Source of the DNA: Chryseobacterium aureum | Lineage (GTDB): Bacteria; Bacteroidota; Bacteroidia; Flavobacteriales; Weeksellaceae | Direction: 5' to 3' | DNA length: 64,000 bases | NCBI RefSeq assembly: GCF_003971235.1 | Contig: NZ_CP034661.1 | Span: forward strand, 5,005,755-5,069,754 | In this document: piece by piece, positions 34,613 through 42,704 of the stretch | Layout of the letters: every line of letters begins with the position of its first letter | Position numbering within the stretch: position 1 is the stretch's first letter | Notes under the pieces: model-generated | What the model was told of the DNA's origin: nothing | Databases searched by the model: none | What the model saw: only the letters and a program-made list of their open reading frames with translations | Made by a program: the position numbers and the translations under genes

Positions 34613-35365
34613 ATGGTATTATTGACTTTTAACATTACGGAAATTGAAGCTGAAGTAAAAAATGGCTCTCAGATTACGGTTGATGAACGACTGAAAATTA
34701 CGGAAGATAATACCAGGGCAATTCTTAGAATTTTAGATATTCATGATATCAAATCAAGTTTTTTTGTAGAGATTTCTCTTACCGGAAAACTTCAGAATTT
34801 AATAAAAGCAATTTCATCCAAAGGGCATGAAATTGCTTTTTATAATAAAGGATCCAATTCACAGGAAATTGAAAATGCCAAGAAGAATATTCAGGATCTT
34901 TTGGAAAAACAGATCAGGGGTATTCGCCAGAAAGATGTAAAAGTTTCGCAGGAAATTTTGAAGTTGATGGAGTTTAATTATGTCTCCAATATTGATAACG
35001 CCAATATTCTTTTTCCTTTCAAAAGACTCAAAAGAGATACGGTCATCACAGAAGAGGATGGCCTGAGTATTGTTCCGGAAAGTATTTCTCCGTACAGCCA
35101 GCTTCCTTATAATGATTTTGTATTTCAGATCCTGCCTATGAAGTATTACCAGAACATGGTGCTGGAAACGTTGCAGAATGAAGAGTTTGTTCTGATCTAC
35201 CTGAATACATGGCAGTTTACAGATTTTAATAAATACCGGTTTGATATTCCTTTTTACCGAAGCTTGTTTTCGGGCAAAAAAATGGAGGACAAATTAGATG
35301 CCCTCCTTACTTTTCTTAATAACAGGGAAATGGCTACTTCCCGCATGAAAGATTATATTTTTTAG
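34613..35365 (+). CDS. polysaccharide-deacetylase-fold protein lacking metal ligands
   Basis: The 250-residue protein resembles NodB-fold deacetylases: MVLLTFNITEIE in the place of TFDVED, ILDIHDIKSSFFVEI in the place of the ATFF strand, and KGHEIAFYNKG in the place of GHEIASH. The first Asp is Asn7, and the His after GHEIA is absent (FYN), so the metal site seems lost. Regions further on (YVSNIDNANILFPF, FEFVLIYLNTWQF-like) keep the general fold. A binding or structural role is more likely than catalysis. A TAG stop is followed directly by a short-word repeat. Confidence 0.65.
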   Translation: MVLLTFNITEIEAEVKNGSQITVDERLKITEDNTRAILRILDIHDIKSSFFVEISLTGKLQNLIKAISSKGHEIAFYNKGSNSQEIENAKKNIQDLLEKQIRGIRQKDVKVSQEILKLMEFNYVSNIDNANILFPFKRLKRDTVITEEDGLSIVPESISPYSQLPYNDFVFQILPMKYYQNMVLETLQNEEFVLIYLNTWQFTDFNKYRFDIPFYRSLFSGKKMEDKLDALLTFLNNREMATSRMKDYIF

Positions 35366-35569
35366 GTGATAGGTTGCAGATATCAGGTAATAGGTAATAG
35401 GTTTTAGGGATTAGGGATTAGGGATTAGGGATTAGGGATTAGGGATTAGGGAGTTTGAGAGTGGGAGTGTCTGAGGGATTAACGTTGTGGGTAATCAGGA
35501 ACAAAAACAACCCGCAACTTGCAACAAAATAAACTCGCATCTCGAAACCCGACAAGATCAACTCACCCT
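35366..35569. repeat. short-word intergenic repeat with seven perfect TTAGGGA heptamers
   Basis: It fills the gap between two convergent genes and touches both TAG stops. Positions 35404-35452 are seven exact TTAGGGA units. The rest (GAGTTTGAGAGTGGGAGTG, GTGGGTAATCAGGAACAAAA, CAACCCGCAACTTGCAAC, CTCGAAACCCG) is the reverse complement of the word set at 27237-27378. Confidence 0.9.
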
Positions 35570-36775
35570 CTAGCTCAACTCAAAAAGCGTAATCTCCGGC
35601 AATACACCCACTCTTCCAGGATATCCCAATACCCCAAAACCTCTGTTAACATACAGGAGCTTTCCTTCACTTTCATATAAATCGGCCCATTTAGGGTAGC
35701 GGTATTGCACCGGTGACCATTTTACATTCTTCAGATCCAGCCCGAATTGCATCCCATGGGTATGCCCGGATAGTGTTAAATGGATGTTTGCAGGGTGTTT
35801 TTTCACCACATAATCAAAGTGGGTAGGGTCGTGGCTCATGAGGATCTTAGTGGCAGATTCTGGGACGCCTTTTAAAGCATCATCTATTTTTCCGAATTGA
35901 GGGAATGGCTTTAACCCCCAGTTTTCAACCCCAAGAATATAAATCTTTTCCCCGTTTTTCTCAATGACTCTGTTTTCGTTTCTCAGCATGTCAAATCCAG
36001 CCTGTTTTTCATAGCTGATTAAAGTGTCAAGATTTTCTTTTTTGGCCGCCGGGGATTCCCAGGTTACATAATCTCCGTAGTCGTGGTTTCCTAATACCGC
36101 CAATTTGCCGTCTTTGGCTTTGATTTTTGAAAATAAAGGAATGAAAGGTTTGAATTCTTCCGCAACGTTATTCACCATATCCCCGGTAAATAATACCAGA
36201 TCAGGCTTCTGTTCGTTGATCAGATCTACAGCATGCTGCAATTTGTCCGGATCAGAAAAGCTTCCGCTGTGTACGTCTGAAATCTGAATAATTTTATACC
36301 CTTTAAAGCTTTTCGGAAGATTGGTGAAATTAACCCGCACTCTTCTCACTCTGTGGCGGTATTTTCCAAACGTAATTCCGTCAATGAAGAGAGCTGAAAG
36401 AACGCCGCTCATGCCAAGACCTACCAGACTCAGGAACTTTCTCCTTTCGGGAAAGAAATTTTCCGAGGATTGGGCAAAACCTATCAGATAACCACCGATT
36501 CTGATGAGGTCATCAATTAATAAAAACAGAACCACAAAAATTTTAGGCATAATGAAAACCAAAAATAATGAAATCATGATCTGAGCCCTTACCATGCTTC
36601 GGTCTGATCTTTGGTAATGGGTGACTTCATAAGCGAAAATGGCGTAAACGGTCAGCGATATCACCCAATATCCGATTCTGATCCAGATATTATCGGTAAG
36701 TGTTCTTACGGCCTGATAAATATAAACTTCCAAAAACAGGAAGATTCCGGCGATGATTAAAAAATTCTTTTGCAT
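35570..36775 (-). CDS. membrane-anchored metallophosphoesterase
   Basis: The 401-residue protein has four N-terminal hydrophobic segments (FLIIAGIFLFLEVYIYQA through about residue 130), then a calcineurin-like phosphoesterase domain. Metal ligands appear in order: ISDVHSGS, FTGDMVNN, VLGNHDYGDY, MSHDPTHFD and LSGHTHGMQFG. It resembles the YkuE/YaeI group, which acts on phospholipid-type or UDP-diacylglucosamine-like substrates; the precise substrate is unknown. It appears to be expressed alone. Confidence 0.9.
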   Translation of the reverse strand: MQKNFLIIAGIFLFLEVYIYQAVRTLTDNIWIRIGYWVISLTVYAIFAYEVTHYQRSDRSMVRAQIMISLFLVFIMPKIFVVLFLLIDDLIRIGGYLIGFAQSSENFFPERRKFLSLVGLGMSGVLSALFIDGITFGKYRHRVRRVRVNFTNLPKSFKGYKIIQISDVHSGSFSDPDKLQHAVDLINEQKPDLVLFTGDMVNNVAEEFKPFIPLFSKIKAKDGKLAVLGNHDYGDYVTWESPAAKKENLDTLISYEKQAGFDMLRNENRVIEKNGEKIYILGVENWGLKPFPQFGKIDDALKGVPESATKILMSHDPTHFDYVVKKHPANIHLTLSGHTHGMQFGLDLKNVKWSPVQYRYPKWADLYESEGKLLYVNRGFGVLGYPGRVGVLPEITLFELS

Positions 36776-36783
36776 GTCTGATC

Positions 36784-36819
36784 AAAAAAAGCACAAAGAA
36801 TAAACTTCCCTGTGCTTTT
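36784..36819 (-). terminator. terminator of the FabH-like gene
   Basis: On the minus strand AAAAGCACA and TGTGCTTTT pair around a 15-nt loop and are followed by a T run, about 22 nt after the stop at 36841. Confidence 0.75.
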
Positions 36820-36840
36820 ATATTTTTATTGGTTTAAATA

Positions 36841-37914
36841 TTATTTTTTAGGAAATCTATAAACGACAGCATTGATGTTCATTCCGGCACCTACCGAAGT
36901 CATCACAATATTGCCATTATCTTTAAACGATTGACCCTCCATTTTTCCTTTAATTATTAAGTCATACATGGTAGGGATGGTAGCCACGGAAGTATTTCCG
37001 AACTCCTGAATGGTCATAGGAGAGATCGCATGATCATATTCTTTCACATCATAAAGCTTGTGAAGTCTTTCAATCATGGCATAATCCATTTTGGCATTAG
37101 CCTGATGTATTAAGATTTTATCTATATCTTCAATAGAAAGACCTGCATCTGTAATAGTGTCCTTAATCGCAACCGGTACGTTCTTAAGAGCGTACTCATA
37201 GATTTTTCTTCCCAGCATTCTTACATAAAGACGTTTCTGATCTACTTCTTTGTTGATGGATGGAGCGTTTTCAAGATAGTTTAATTCCGGTCCGTTATCA
37301 CAGATTGTATTATGAGCAATGATTCCTACATTTTCATCGTCAGTCGCTTTTACTACTACCGCTCCTGCACCGTCAGCAAAAATCATTCTGTTTCTGTCAT
37401 GCGGATCTGTTACTCTGCTCAGTGTTTCTCCTCCAATTACAAGAATTGTTTTAGCAACTTTAGCCTTAATCAGATTATCAGCCAAAATCATAGCTTCTAC
37501 CCACCCCGGACATCCGAAAAGCATATCATAAGTTACGCATTTTCTGTTTTTAATACCCAGTTTATTCTTCACTCTTGCTGCCATAGTCGGCATAAAATCC
37601 GCATATCCGTTTTCAGTAACTTCCCCGAAATTACTTGCATAGATAATATAATCCAAATCTTCGCCGTCTACTTTTGCATCCTCCAGGGCAATTTTTGCAG
37701 CTTCATAACCGATTTGTGAGTTGGAAAGATCATCCTCAATGAACCTCCTGTTTTCGATTTCTGTAATCTCTACAAATTTCGCAATGGTCTCTTCCACAGG
37801 CTTTTCAATCTTTACTCCGTCTTCAGTATAAAACTCGGAATTCATGAAGTAATCTCTACCAATAACTCTGTTCGGAATATAAGATCCAGAGCCAATAATG
37901 ATCGTATTCGGCAT
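36841..37914 (-). CDS. 3-oxoacyl-ACP synthase III family protein (FabH-like)
   Basis: The 357-residue thiolase-fold enzyme keeps the FabH triad: Cys135 (LFGCPGW), His270 (LIHQANAKM) and Asn307 (FGNTSVATIP). FabH starts fatty acid chains by condensing acyl-CoA with malonyl-ACP. This protein is longer than FabH (about 317-330) owing to an N-terminal insert around residues 25-50, so it may act in a specialised pathway (for example branched lipid or polyene synthesis). No biosynthetic cluster surrounds it. It is expressed from a promoter divergent from the downstream ubiE cluster. Confidence 0.88.
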   Translation of the reverse strand: MPNTIIIGSGSYIPNRVIGRDYFMNSEFYTEDGVKIEKPVEETIAKFVEITEIENRRFIEDDLSNSQIGYEAAKIALEDAKVDGEDLDYIIYASNFGEVTENGYADFMPTMAARVKNKLGIKNRKCVTYDMLFGCPGWVEAMILADNLIKAKVAKTILVIGGETLSRVTDPHDRNRMIFADGAGAVVVKATDDENVGIIAHNTICDNGPELNYLENAPSINKEVDQKRLYVRMLGRKIYEYALKNVPVAIKDTITDAGLSIEDIDKILIHQANAKMDYAMIERLHKLYDVKEYDHAISPMTIQEFGNTSVATIPTMYDLIIKGKMEGQSFKDNGNIVMTSVGAGMNINAVVYRFPKK

Positions 37915-37940
37915 TCGTTTATATGATTTTTTTAAAGATG

Positions 37941-37948
37941 CAAAGTTA
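37941..37948 (-). promoter_or_regulatory. -7 box of the FabH-like gene
   Basis: Minus-strand TAACTTTG lies 26 nt upstream of the ATG at 37914. It is divergent from the box at 37986. Confidence 0.55.
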
Positions 37949-37985
37949 ATAATTAATATTAATAACAGAGAATTAAAAATATTAT

Positions 37986-37993
37986 TAAATTTG
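37986..37993 (+). promoter_or_regulatory. -7 box of the ubiE-porT cluster
   Basis: TAAATTTG lies 22 nt before the ATG at 38016. Confidence 0.55.
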
Positions 37994-38015
37994 CAAAAAT
38001 TGTACTTTACAATCT

Positions 38016-38585
38016 ATGAAAAACAACTCGTCCTTAAAAGGCTTACTTATTGCAGCTGTGGCGTTTATCGTTGCCTTTGGGATCTACTTCCTTTTTTTAG
38101 CCAAGAAGAATTATTATGTTGTAGATAATCCTACCCCGAATACGTATTACTTTAAGATCAATAACGGATCTGAAGGAATTATCTCTGCCGGGCAGTATGT
38201 GCATGTGGATTTGAATAAAGGGAAAAACTCTATTCAAGTTTTTGATCAGAACAAAAAAATGCTTTATGATTCAGCATTTGAAGTGAATAAACTTCGTGGT
38301 CTTATTAATATTACCCACCAGGATTATTATATAAACGATCAGTATTACGGATACAATCTTAAAAAAGATTCCCTGCTGTCGGCCCTTGATAAAACTGTTA
38401 TTGACGGAAAGGATTATTACGGCGGAGCAAGACGCTTCAATAAGCTTTATACAGAAGATTTTTATTACAATGTAGATGAAGACTATGACAAAGTGATCAA
38501 GAATATCCAACAGGTGGAATCAAGATCCAAAATCTTCAGAAAGCAGGATTACCTAAATTATTACAAAGAATATTACAAGTTTTAA
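38016..38585 (+). CDS. membrane-anchored protein of unknown function upstream of ubiE
   Basis: This 189-residue protein has a short cytoplasmic N-terminus (MKNNSSLK), one transmembrane anchor (GLLIAAVAFIVAFGIYFLFL, about 9-28), and a periplasmic part with beta-rich start (YYFKINNGSEGIISAGQYVHV) and a Tyr/Asp/Lys-rich C-terminus. I do not recognise a family. It precedes ubiE by 3 nt and is probably co-transcribed with ubiE and porT. Confidence 0.8.
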   Translation: MKNNSSLKGLLIAAVAFIVAFGIYFLFLAKKNYYVVDNPTPNTYYFKINNGSEGIISAGQYVHVDLNKGKNSIQVFDQNKKMLYDSAFEVNKLRGLINITHQDYYINDQYYGYNLKKDSLLSALDKTVIDGKDYYGGARRFNKLYTEDFYYNVDEDYDKVIKNIQQVESRSKIFRKQDYLNYYKEYYKF

Positions 38586-38588
38586 GTT

Positions 38589-39320
38589 TTGACAAAAGAT
38601 ATCACCAAAGTTACTCCCTACAATTCGGAGGCTACAAAGAAGAGCCAGGTAGAGGATATGTTCGACAACATTGCACCGAAGTACGACCTTCTGAACCATG
38701 TTTTATCCATGAAAATTGACGTTTTATGGAGAAATAAACTGGTAAGATGGATGAAAAATGATAATCCGCAGGAAGTGCTGGATGTGGCTACAGGAACGGG
38801 AGATCTGGCAATTGCTATTGAAAAAGGAACCGGTTCTAAAGTAGTTGGATTAGATTTATCACAACAAATGCTGAATGTTGGCGTTATTAAAATAAAAAAA
38901 CTTAAATTAGACGGCAAAATTTCCATGCAAAAAGGAGATGCAGAAAATTTACCTTTCGAGGACAATAGATTTGATGCGGTTTCCGTTGCATTTGGAGTAA
39001 GGAATTTTGAAAACCTTACCAAAGGTTTGGCAGAGTTAAGAAGAGTAGTTAAAGATAACAAAAGTGTTTATATACTGGAGTTTTCAAAGGTTGAGGGTTT
39101 CATGGGGCCATTGTATATGTTTTATTTCAAAAATATATTACCTGCCATCGGCAGACTGGTTTCTAAGGATAATAGGGCGTATACATACCTTCCGGATTCT
39201 GTAAATGCTTTTCCTTTCGGGGAGAAGATGAAGCAAATTCTTTTAGATACGGGATTTAAGAAAGTTGAATATAAAAAATTAAGTTTAGGTATAGCCACAA
39301 TTTATAAAGCAACAAAGTAA
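38589..39320 (+). CDS. ubiE: demethylmenaquinone methyltransferase
   Basis: UbiE/MenG performs the C-methylation that completes menaquinone, the quinone expected in this phylum and used by the bd oxidase encoded in this window. The 243-residue protein has VEDMFDNIAPKYDLLNHVLS, the SAM motif LDVATGTGDLAI, and AFGVRNFENLTKGLAELRRV. The start is a TTG (38589-38591, MTKDITKV): the first in-frame ATG falls within the conserved MFDNIAPKYD and would truncate the enzyme. It is 3 nt from both neighbours. Confidence 0.94.
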   Translation: MTKDITKVTPYNSEATKKSQVEDMFDNIAPKYDLLNHVLSMKIDVLWRNKLVRWMKNDNPQEVLDVATGTGDLAIAIEKGTGSKVVGLDLSQQMLNVGVIKIKKLKLDGKISMQKGDAENLPFEDNRFDAVSVAFGVRNFENLTKGLAELRRVVKDNKSVYILEFSKVEGFMGPLYMFYFKNILPAIGRLVSKDNRAYTYLPDSVNAFPFGEKMKQILLDTGFKKVEYKKLSLGIATIYKATK

Positions 39321-39323
39321 CCT

Positions 39324-40106
39324 ATGAATAAATTTCTATTAAAAGCACTGGTTTTAACCTCAGTAAATGTTGCCGTTTTTGCAAACGCGCAATTCAGAAC
39401 CCGAAACAGAATGGATAAGTTGGAGGATTTCGACGAACAGAAATTCAGCTGGGGGTTTTATTTGAACGGGAACAGACTGGATTACCGCATTGTTTTGCAT
39501 CCGAAATACGGGATGAATGATAATGAAAACCTTGTTACCTCCAAGGAAAGTTATAGTTTCGGTGCCGGGCTTATTGCAAAATGGAGACTGAATGACTATC
39601 TTGACGTAAGAATAGAGCCAGGTTTACAGTTTGCACAAAGACAGTTGACTTTTAATACTCAATCCAATGACATCTATGCAGGCGGATCTCTCACCAATCC
39701 TCCTTTCATGCCATTTCCTTTACAGGAAAAGGATAGAGTAAGAGAAATTAAATCTACTTTGATTGATATTCCTGTATTGTTGGAACTTCACGGTCAAAGA
39801 TGGTATAATTCAAGACCTTACGTTGCCGCTGGGGTAAACTATGTTGTAAACCTTCAGTCTAACGCCACTTCAACAGATGATAACATGCAGGGAATCTACA
39901 GATCTACAACGCACAATTTTGCATGGTCTGCGGAAATGGGAATTCAGTTTTATTTCAACAAATTTAAACTGACTCCTGCGGTAAGAGGTACTTTCTTCAT
40001 GAACAATGAGAAAGTGGCAGATAATGCTACCACACCGCCTTATTGGGCCTCTGCAATCTCTACACTACAGACAAGAGCCGTGATGTTTGTTCTGAAATTT
40101 GAATAA
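39324..40106 (+). CDS. porT: PorT-like outer-membrane beta-barrel protein
   Basis: The 260-residue product has a signal peptide (MNKFLLKALVLTSVNVAVFANA) and alternating strands ending in Phe (TRAVMFVLKFE), typical of an 8-strand PorT-family barrel. Its position directly behind ubiE is the arrangement I know for PorT/SprT of flavobacteria, an outer-membrane part of the type IX secretion and gliding system. The assignment depends on that synteny plus length and fold. A terminator follows at 40128. Confidence 0.8.
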   Translation: MNKFLLKALVLTSVNVAVFANAQFRTRNRMDKLEDFDEQKFSWGFYLNGNRLDYRIVLHPKYGMNDNENLVTSKESYSFGAGLIAKWRLNDYLDVRIEPGLQFAQRQLTFNTQSNDIYAGGSLTNPPFMPFPLQEKDRVREIKSTLIDIPVLLELHGQRWYNSRPYVAAGVNYVVNLQSNATSTDDNMQGIYRSTTHNFAWSAEMGIQFYFNKFKLTPAVRGTFFMNNEKVADNATTPPYWASAISTLQTRAVMFVLKFE

Positions 40107-40127
40107 AAAAAATGATATAAAACATAG

Positions 40128-40156
40128 AAAGGAGGTGCATCAGTGCCTCCTTTTTT
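40128..40156 (+). terminator. terminator of the ubiE-porT cluster
   Basis: AAAGGAGG and CCTCCTTT pair and run into TTT. Confidence 0.8.
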
Positions 40157-40187
40157 GTTCTTATATCAAAATATAGAGTGTTTTATT

Positions 40188-40217
40188 TTTGTTAGTGTTA
40201 TTATTTTTTTATTTTTG
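40188..40217 (+). promoter_or_regulatory. promoter of the coiled-coil/zapA pair
   Basis: A -33 TTTG (40188-40191) and a -7 TATTTTTG (40210-40217) are separated by 18 nt. The -7 box lies inside the longer upstream frame and sets the start of the next gene at 40245. Confidence 0.65.
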
Positions 40218-40244
40218 CTTTTAGTTAGAATATACAAACCTGAA

Positions 40245-40547
40245 ATGCTTCAAGATTTAGAAAACAATTTTTCAGAATTAGAGAGAAAGATTTCGACTCT
40301 GCAAAAGAACTATAAAAATCTTACGGAAAATTTAAAAGAATTAAGTATTGAGCATGAAGAGTTGAAGAAGAAGTATGATGAGGAAAGAAGAAAAAATCAG
40401 GTATTAGCAGAAGAACAAAAAAATATAAAACTTTATTCAGCAATATCAGGAAATCCTGAACACAATAGATTAATGAAAAACCATATCAACAGATTGGTAA
40501 AAGAAATTGATTTCTGTATTGCTCAGCTTCAAAACAGTGGATTATAA
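40245..40547 (+). CDS. small coiled-coil protein upstream of zapA
   Basis: From the ATG at 40245 the product is 100 residues, almost all predicted coiled coil (MLQDLENNFSELERKIS... KYDEERRKNQVLAEEQKN), ending HINRLVKEIDFCIAQLQNSG. The frame is open from 40143 with a hydrophobic stretch, but the promoter box at 40210 lies within it, so that part is probably not translated. The stop overlaps the zapA start by one base. By position it may act with ZapA at the division ring, perhaps as a ZapB-like partner; this is inference. Confidence 0.75.
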   Translation: MLQDLENNFSELERKISTLQKNYKNLTENLKELSIEHEELKKKYDEERRKNQVLAEEQKNIKLYSAISGNPEHNRLMKNHINRLVKEIDFCIAQLQNSGL

Positions 40548-40834
40548 TGGAGGTAAGGAGAATAACCGTTAACATTGCAGGAAGAGTATATCCGCTGAAC
40601 GTACCGGCAGCAGAGGAAGAAACTTTGCGTAAAGTAGGGAAGCAGATAGAGAATATGATTAAAGATTTTGAACAGAACTTCGATGTAAGAGATAAACAGG
40701 ATGCTTTAGCAATGTGTGCCCTGAAACTGGGAACCAATGCAGAAGTAGTTTCTCTGAACTACGAAAAAAATATTAATTCTACCAACGAAAGGTTAACGCA
40801 GATTAACCAGTCGTTGAATGAAATCGGGAAATAG
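40547..40834 (+). CDS. zapA: cell division protein ZapA
   Basis: ZapA crosslinks FtsZ filaments at mid-cell. The 95-residue protein shows the N-terminal beta segment RRITVNIAGRVYPLNVPAAEE and the helical DALAMCALKLGTNAEVV typical of the family, then a coiled-coil tail. It overlaps the upstream coiled-coil gene by 1 nt. A 6S-like RNA follows, as it often does behind zapA in other bacteria. Confidence 0.9.
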   Translation: MEVRRITVNIAGRVYPLNVPAAEEETLRKVGKQIENMIKDFEQNFDVRDKQDALAMCALKLGTNAEVVSLNYEKNINSTNERLTQINQSLNEIGK

Positions 40835-40882
40835 ATTTTTTTTCCTGAAAAGTACTGCCTACAATAATTCTAACACATTAAA

Positions 40883-40994
40883 GGTAAACTCAACGCTAAA
40901 CAATTACCGAACAAATGTCCATCGAATGGCGTGCCGGGCTTCCGGATTACAGACAGTGGAAATCAGTTCAAATCGTGTTGATTAGGAGTTTACT
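40883..40994 (+). ncRNA. ssrS: 6S RNA-like (candidate 6S-Flavo) between zapA and rny
   Basis: The 231-nt gap after zapA is unusually GC-containing and non-coding. GGTAAACTC (40883-40891) pairs with GAGTTTACT (40986-40994) to close a long hairpin. AACGC pairs with GTGTT inside it, GTCCA with TGGA further in, and CCGGGCTTCCGG lies near the tip. A T tract (GGGCTTTTTTTAT, about 41016-41028) follows. Location next to zapA and the interrupted-rod shape fit a 6S RNA, which mimics an open promoter to bind RNA polymerase. No covariance search was possible. Confidence 0.6.
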
Positions 40995-41065
40995 CTCAAT
41001 CTCTGGATTATTGTGGGCTTTTTTTATATAAAGAATATGAATACAATTAAAACTCAATATAAATT

Positions 41066-42631
41066 ATGATAGAAGTTATAGTAGGTGTTGTTTGTTTATT
41101 CATTGGGGCCGCTGTAGGGATATTTTTCTCCAGAAGCTCTCTGAATACCAAAGCAAAATTCATCATAGATGATGCTAAGAAAAACGCCGAAAACCTTATA
41201 GAAAAAGCTAATGTACAGGCTGAATCCATAAAGAAAGAAAAGAACCTTCAGGCCAAAGAAAAATTCCTGGAGCTGAAATCTCAGCATGACGCTGATATTC
41301 AGGCCCGTGAAAAGAAAATGCAGGAAGTTGAAAAAAGAACGAAAGACAAGGAGCATAAGCTGAATGACGAACTTAGCAAGGCCGGAAAGCTTGAAAAAGA
41401 TTTAGATAAGCAGATTGCGGATTATGCGAAGAAAAATGAAATCCTTGACAGAAAGCAGCACGAACTAGACACAGCTACTGCCAAGAAAGTAGAAATACTT
41501 GAAAAAATAGCTAATTATACCGCTGAAGAAGCGAAAGCAGAATTGGTAGAAACCATGAAAGCTGAAGCGAAAACAAGAGCACAGGCATACGTTCAGAGCA
41601 TCATGGAAGAAGCGCAGCTGAATGCCAAGAATGAAGCAAGAAAAATCGTTATCCAAACCATTCAGAGAATCGGAACCGAGCAGGCTATTGAAAACTCCGT
41701 ATCGGTTTTCAATATTGAATCTGATGAGGTGAAAGGGAGAATTATCGGTAGAGAAGGTAGAAACATCCGTGCTTTGGAAGCTGTGACAGGAGTGGAAATT
41801 ATTGTTGACGATACTCCGGAAGCAATTCTTCTTTCATGTTTTGACCCTGTAAGAAGAGAAATTGCAAGACTATCCCTTCACAGATTGGTAACCGATGGTA
41901 GAATTCACCCGGCAAGAATCGAAGAAGTAGTAGAAAAAACAAGAAAACAGATCGAAGAGGAAATTATTGAAGTGGGTAAAAGAACGATCATTGATCTAGG
42001 AATCCACGGATTACATCCTGAGCTGATCAAAATCGTAGGGAGAATGAAATACCGTTCTTCTTACGGACAAAACTTATTACAGCACTCAAGAGAAGTAGCA
42101 AACATTGCTGCAACGATGGCTGCTGAGTTAGGATTAAACGTAAAATTAGCCAAAAGAGCAGGTCTTTTACACGATATCGGTAAAGTGCCTGAGCAGGAAT
42201 CAGAACTGCCTCACGCCCTTTTAGGAATGCAGTGGGCTGAGAAATACGGTGAAAACCCTGAAGTGGTAAACGCTATTGGAGCTCACCACGATGAAATCGA
42301 AATGAAATCATTACTATCTCCGATCATCCAGGTTGCCGATGCCATCTCAGGAGCAAGACCGGGCGCAAGAAGACAGGTATTGGAATCTTACATCCAGAGA
42401 CTGAAAGATCTTGAATCTGCTGCGTTAAGCTTCGATGGAGTATCCAGCGCTTATGCAATTCAGGCAGGTAGAGAACTGAGAGTAATGGTAGAGAGCGGAA
42501 AAGTAAACGATGAAGTTGCTTCCCAGCTTTCTTACGACATCTCAGAGAAAATTCAGAATGAACTGACATATCCTGGGCAGGTAAAAGTAACCGTAATCAG
42601 AGAAACGAGAGCTGTGAATATTGCCAGATAA
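41066..42631 (+). CDS. rny: ribonuclease Y
   Basis: RNase Y is a membrane-bound endoribonuclease that starts mRNA decay. The 521-residue protein has an N-terminal anchor (VIVGVVCLFIGAAVGIFF), a long coiled coil (about 30-200), a KH domain (DEVKGRIIGREGRNIRALEA), and an HD domain with LLHDIGKVPE and AHHDEIEMKS. Length and order are canonical. It is followed by a strong terminator at 42655. Confidence 0.97.
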   Translation: MIEVIVGVVCLFIGAAVGIFFSRSSLNTKAKFIIDDAKKNAENLIEKANVQAESIKKEKNLQAKEKFLELKSQHDADIQAREKKMQEVEKRTKDKEHKLNDELSKAGKLEKDLDKQIADYAKKNEILDRKQHELDTATAKKVEILEKIANYTAEEAKAELVETMKAEAKTRAQAYVQSIMEEAQLNAKNEARKIVIQTIQRIGTEQAIENSVSVFNIESDEVKGRIIGREGRNIRALEAVTGVEIIVDDTPEAILLSCFDPVRREIARLSLHRLVTDGRIHPARIEEVVEKTRKQIEEEIIEVGKRTIIDLGIHGLHPELIKIVGRMKYRSSYGQNLLQHSREVANIAATMAAELGLNVKLAKRAGLLHDIGKVPEQESELPHALLGMQWAEKYGENPEVVNAIGAHHDEIEMKSLLSPIIQVADAISGARPGARRQVLESYIQRLKDLESAALSFDGVSSAYAIQAGRELRVMVESGKVNDEVASQLSYDISEKIQNELTYPGQVKVTVIRETRAVNIAR

Positions 42632-42654
42632 TAAACCCAAAAAGATATTTGATA

Positions 42655-42684
42655 AAAACCTTTCAAGAAATTGAAAGGTTTTTT
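42655..42684 (+). terminator. rny terminator
   Basis: AAAACCTTTCAA-GAAA-TTGAAAGGTTTT is a perfect 12-bp stem with a T tract. Confidence 0.92.
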
Positions 42685-42704
42685 ATTTTTATCAAAACTT
42701 AAAA

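Noticed and set aside
35404..35452. Telomere-like or CRISPR-like repeat
   Set aside because: The TTAGGGA units are directly contiguous with no spacers and sit inside a chromosomal gene gap; they are better explained as a slippage array.
40143..40244. A membrane helix at the start of the coiled-coil protein before zapA
   Set aside because: A well-spaced -33/-7 pair lies within this stretch, so the transcript starts after it.
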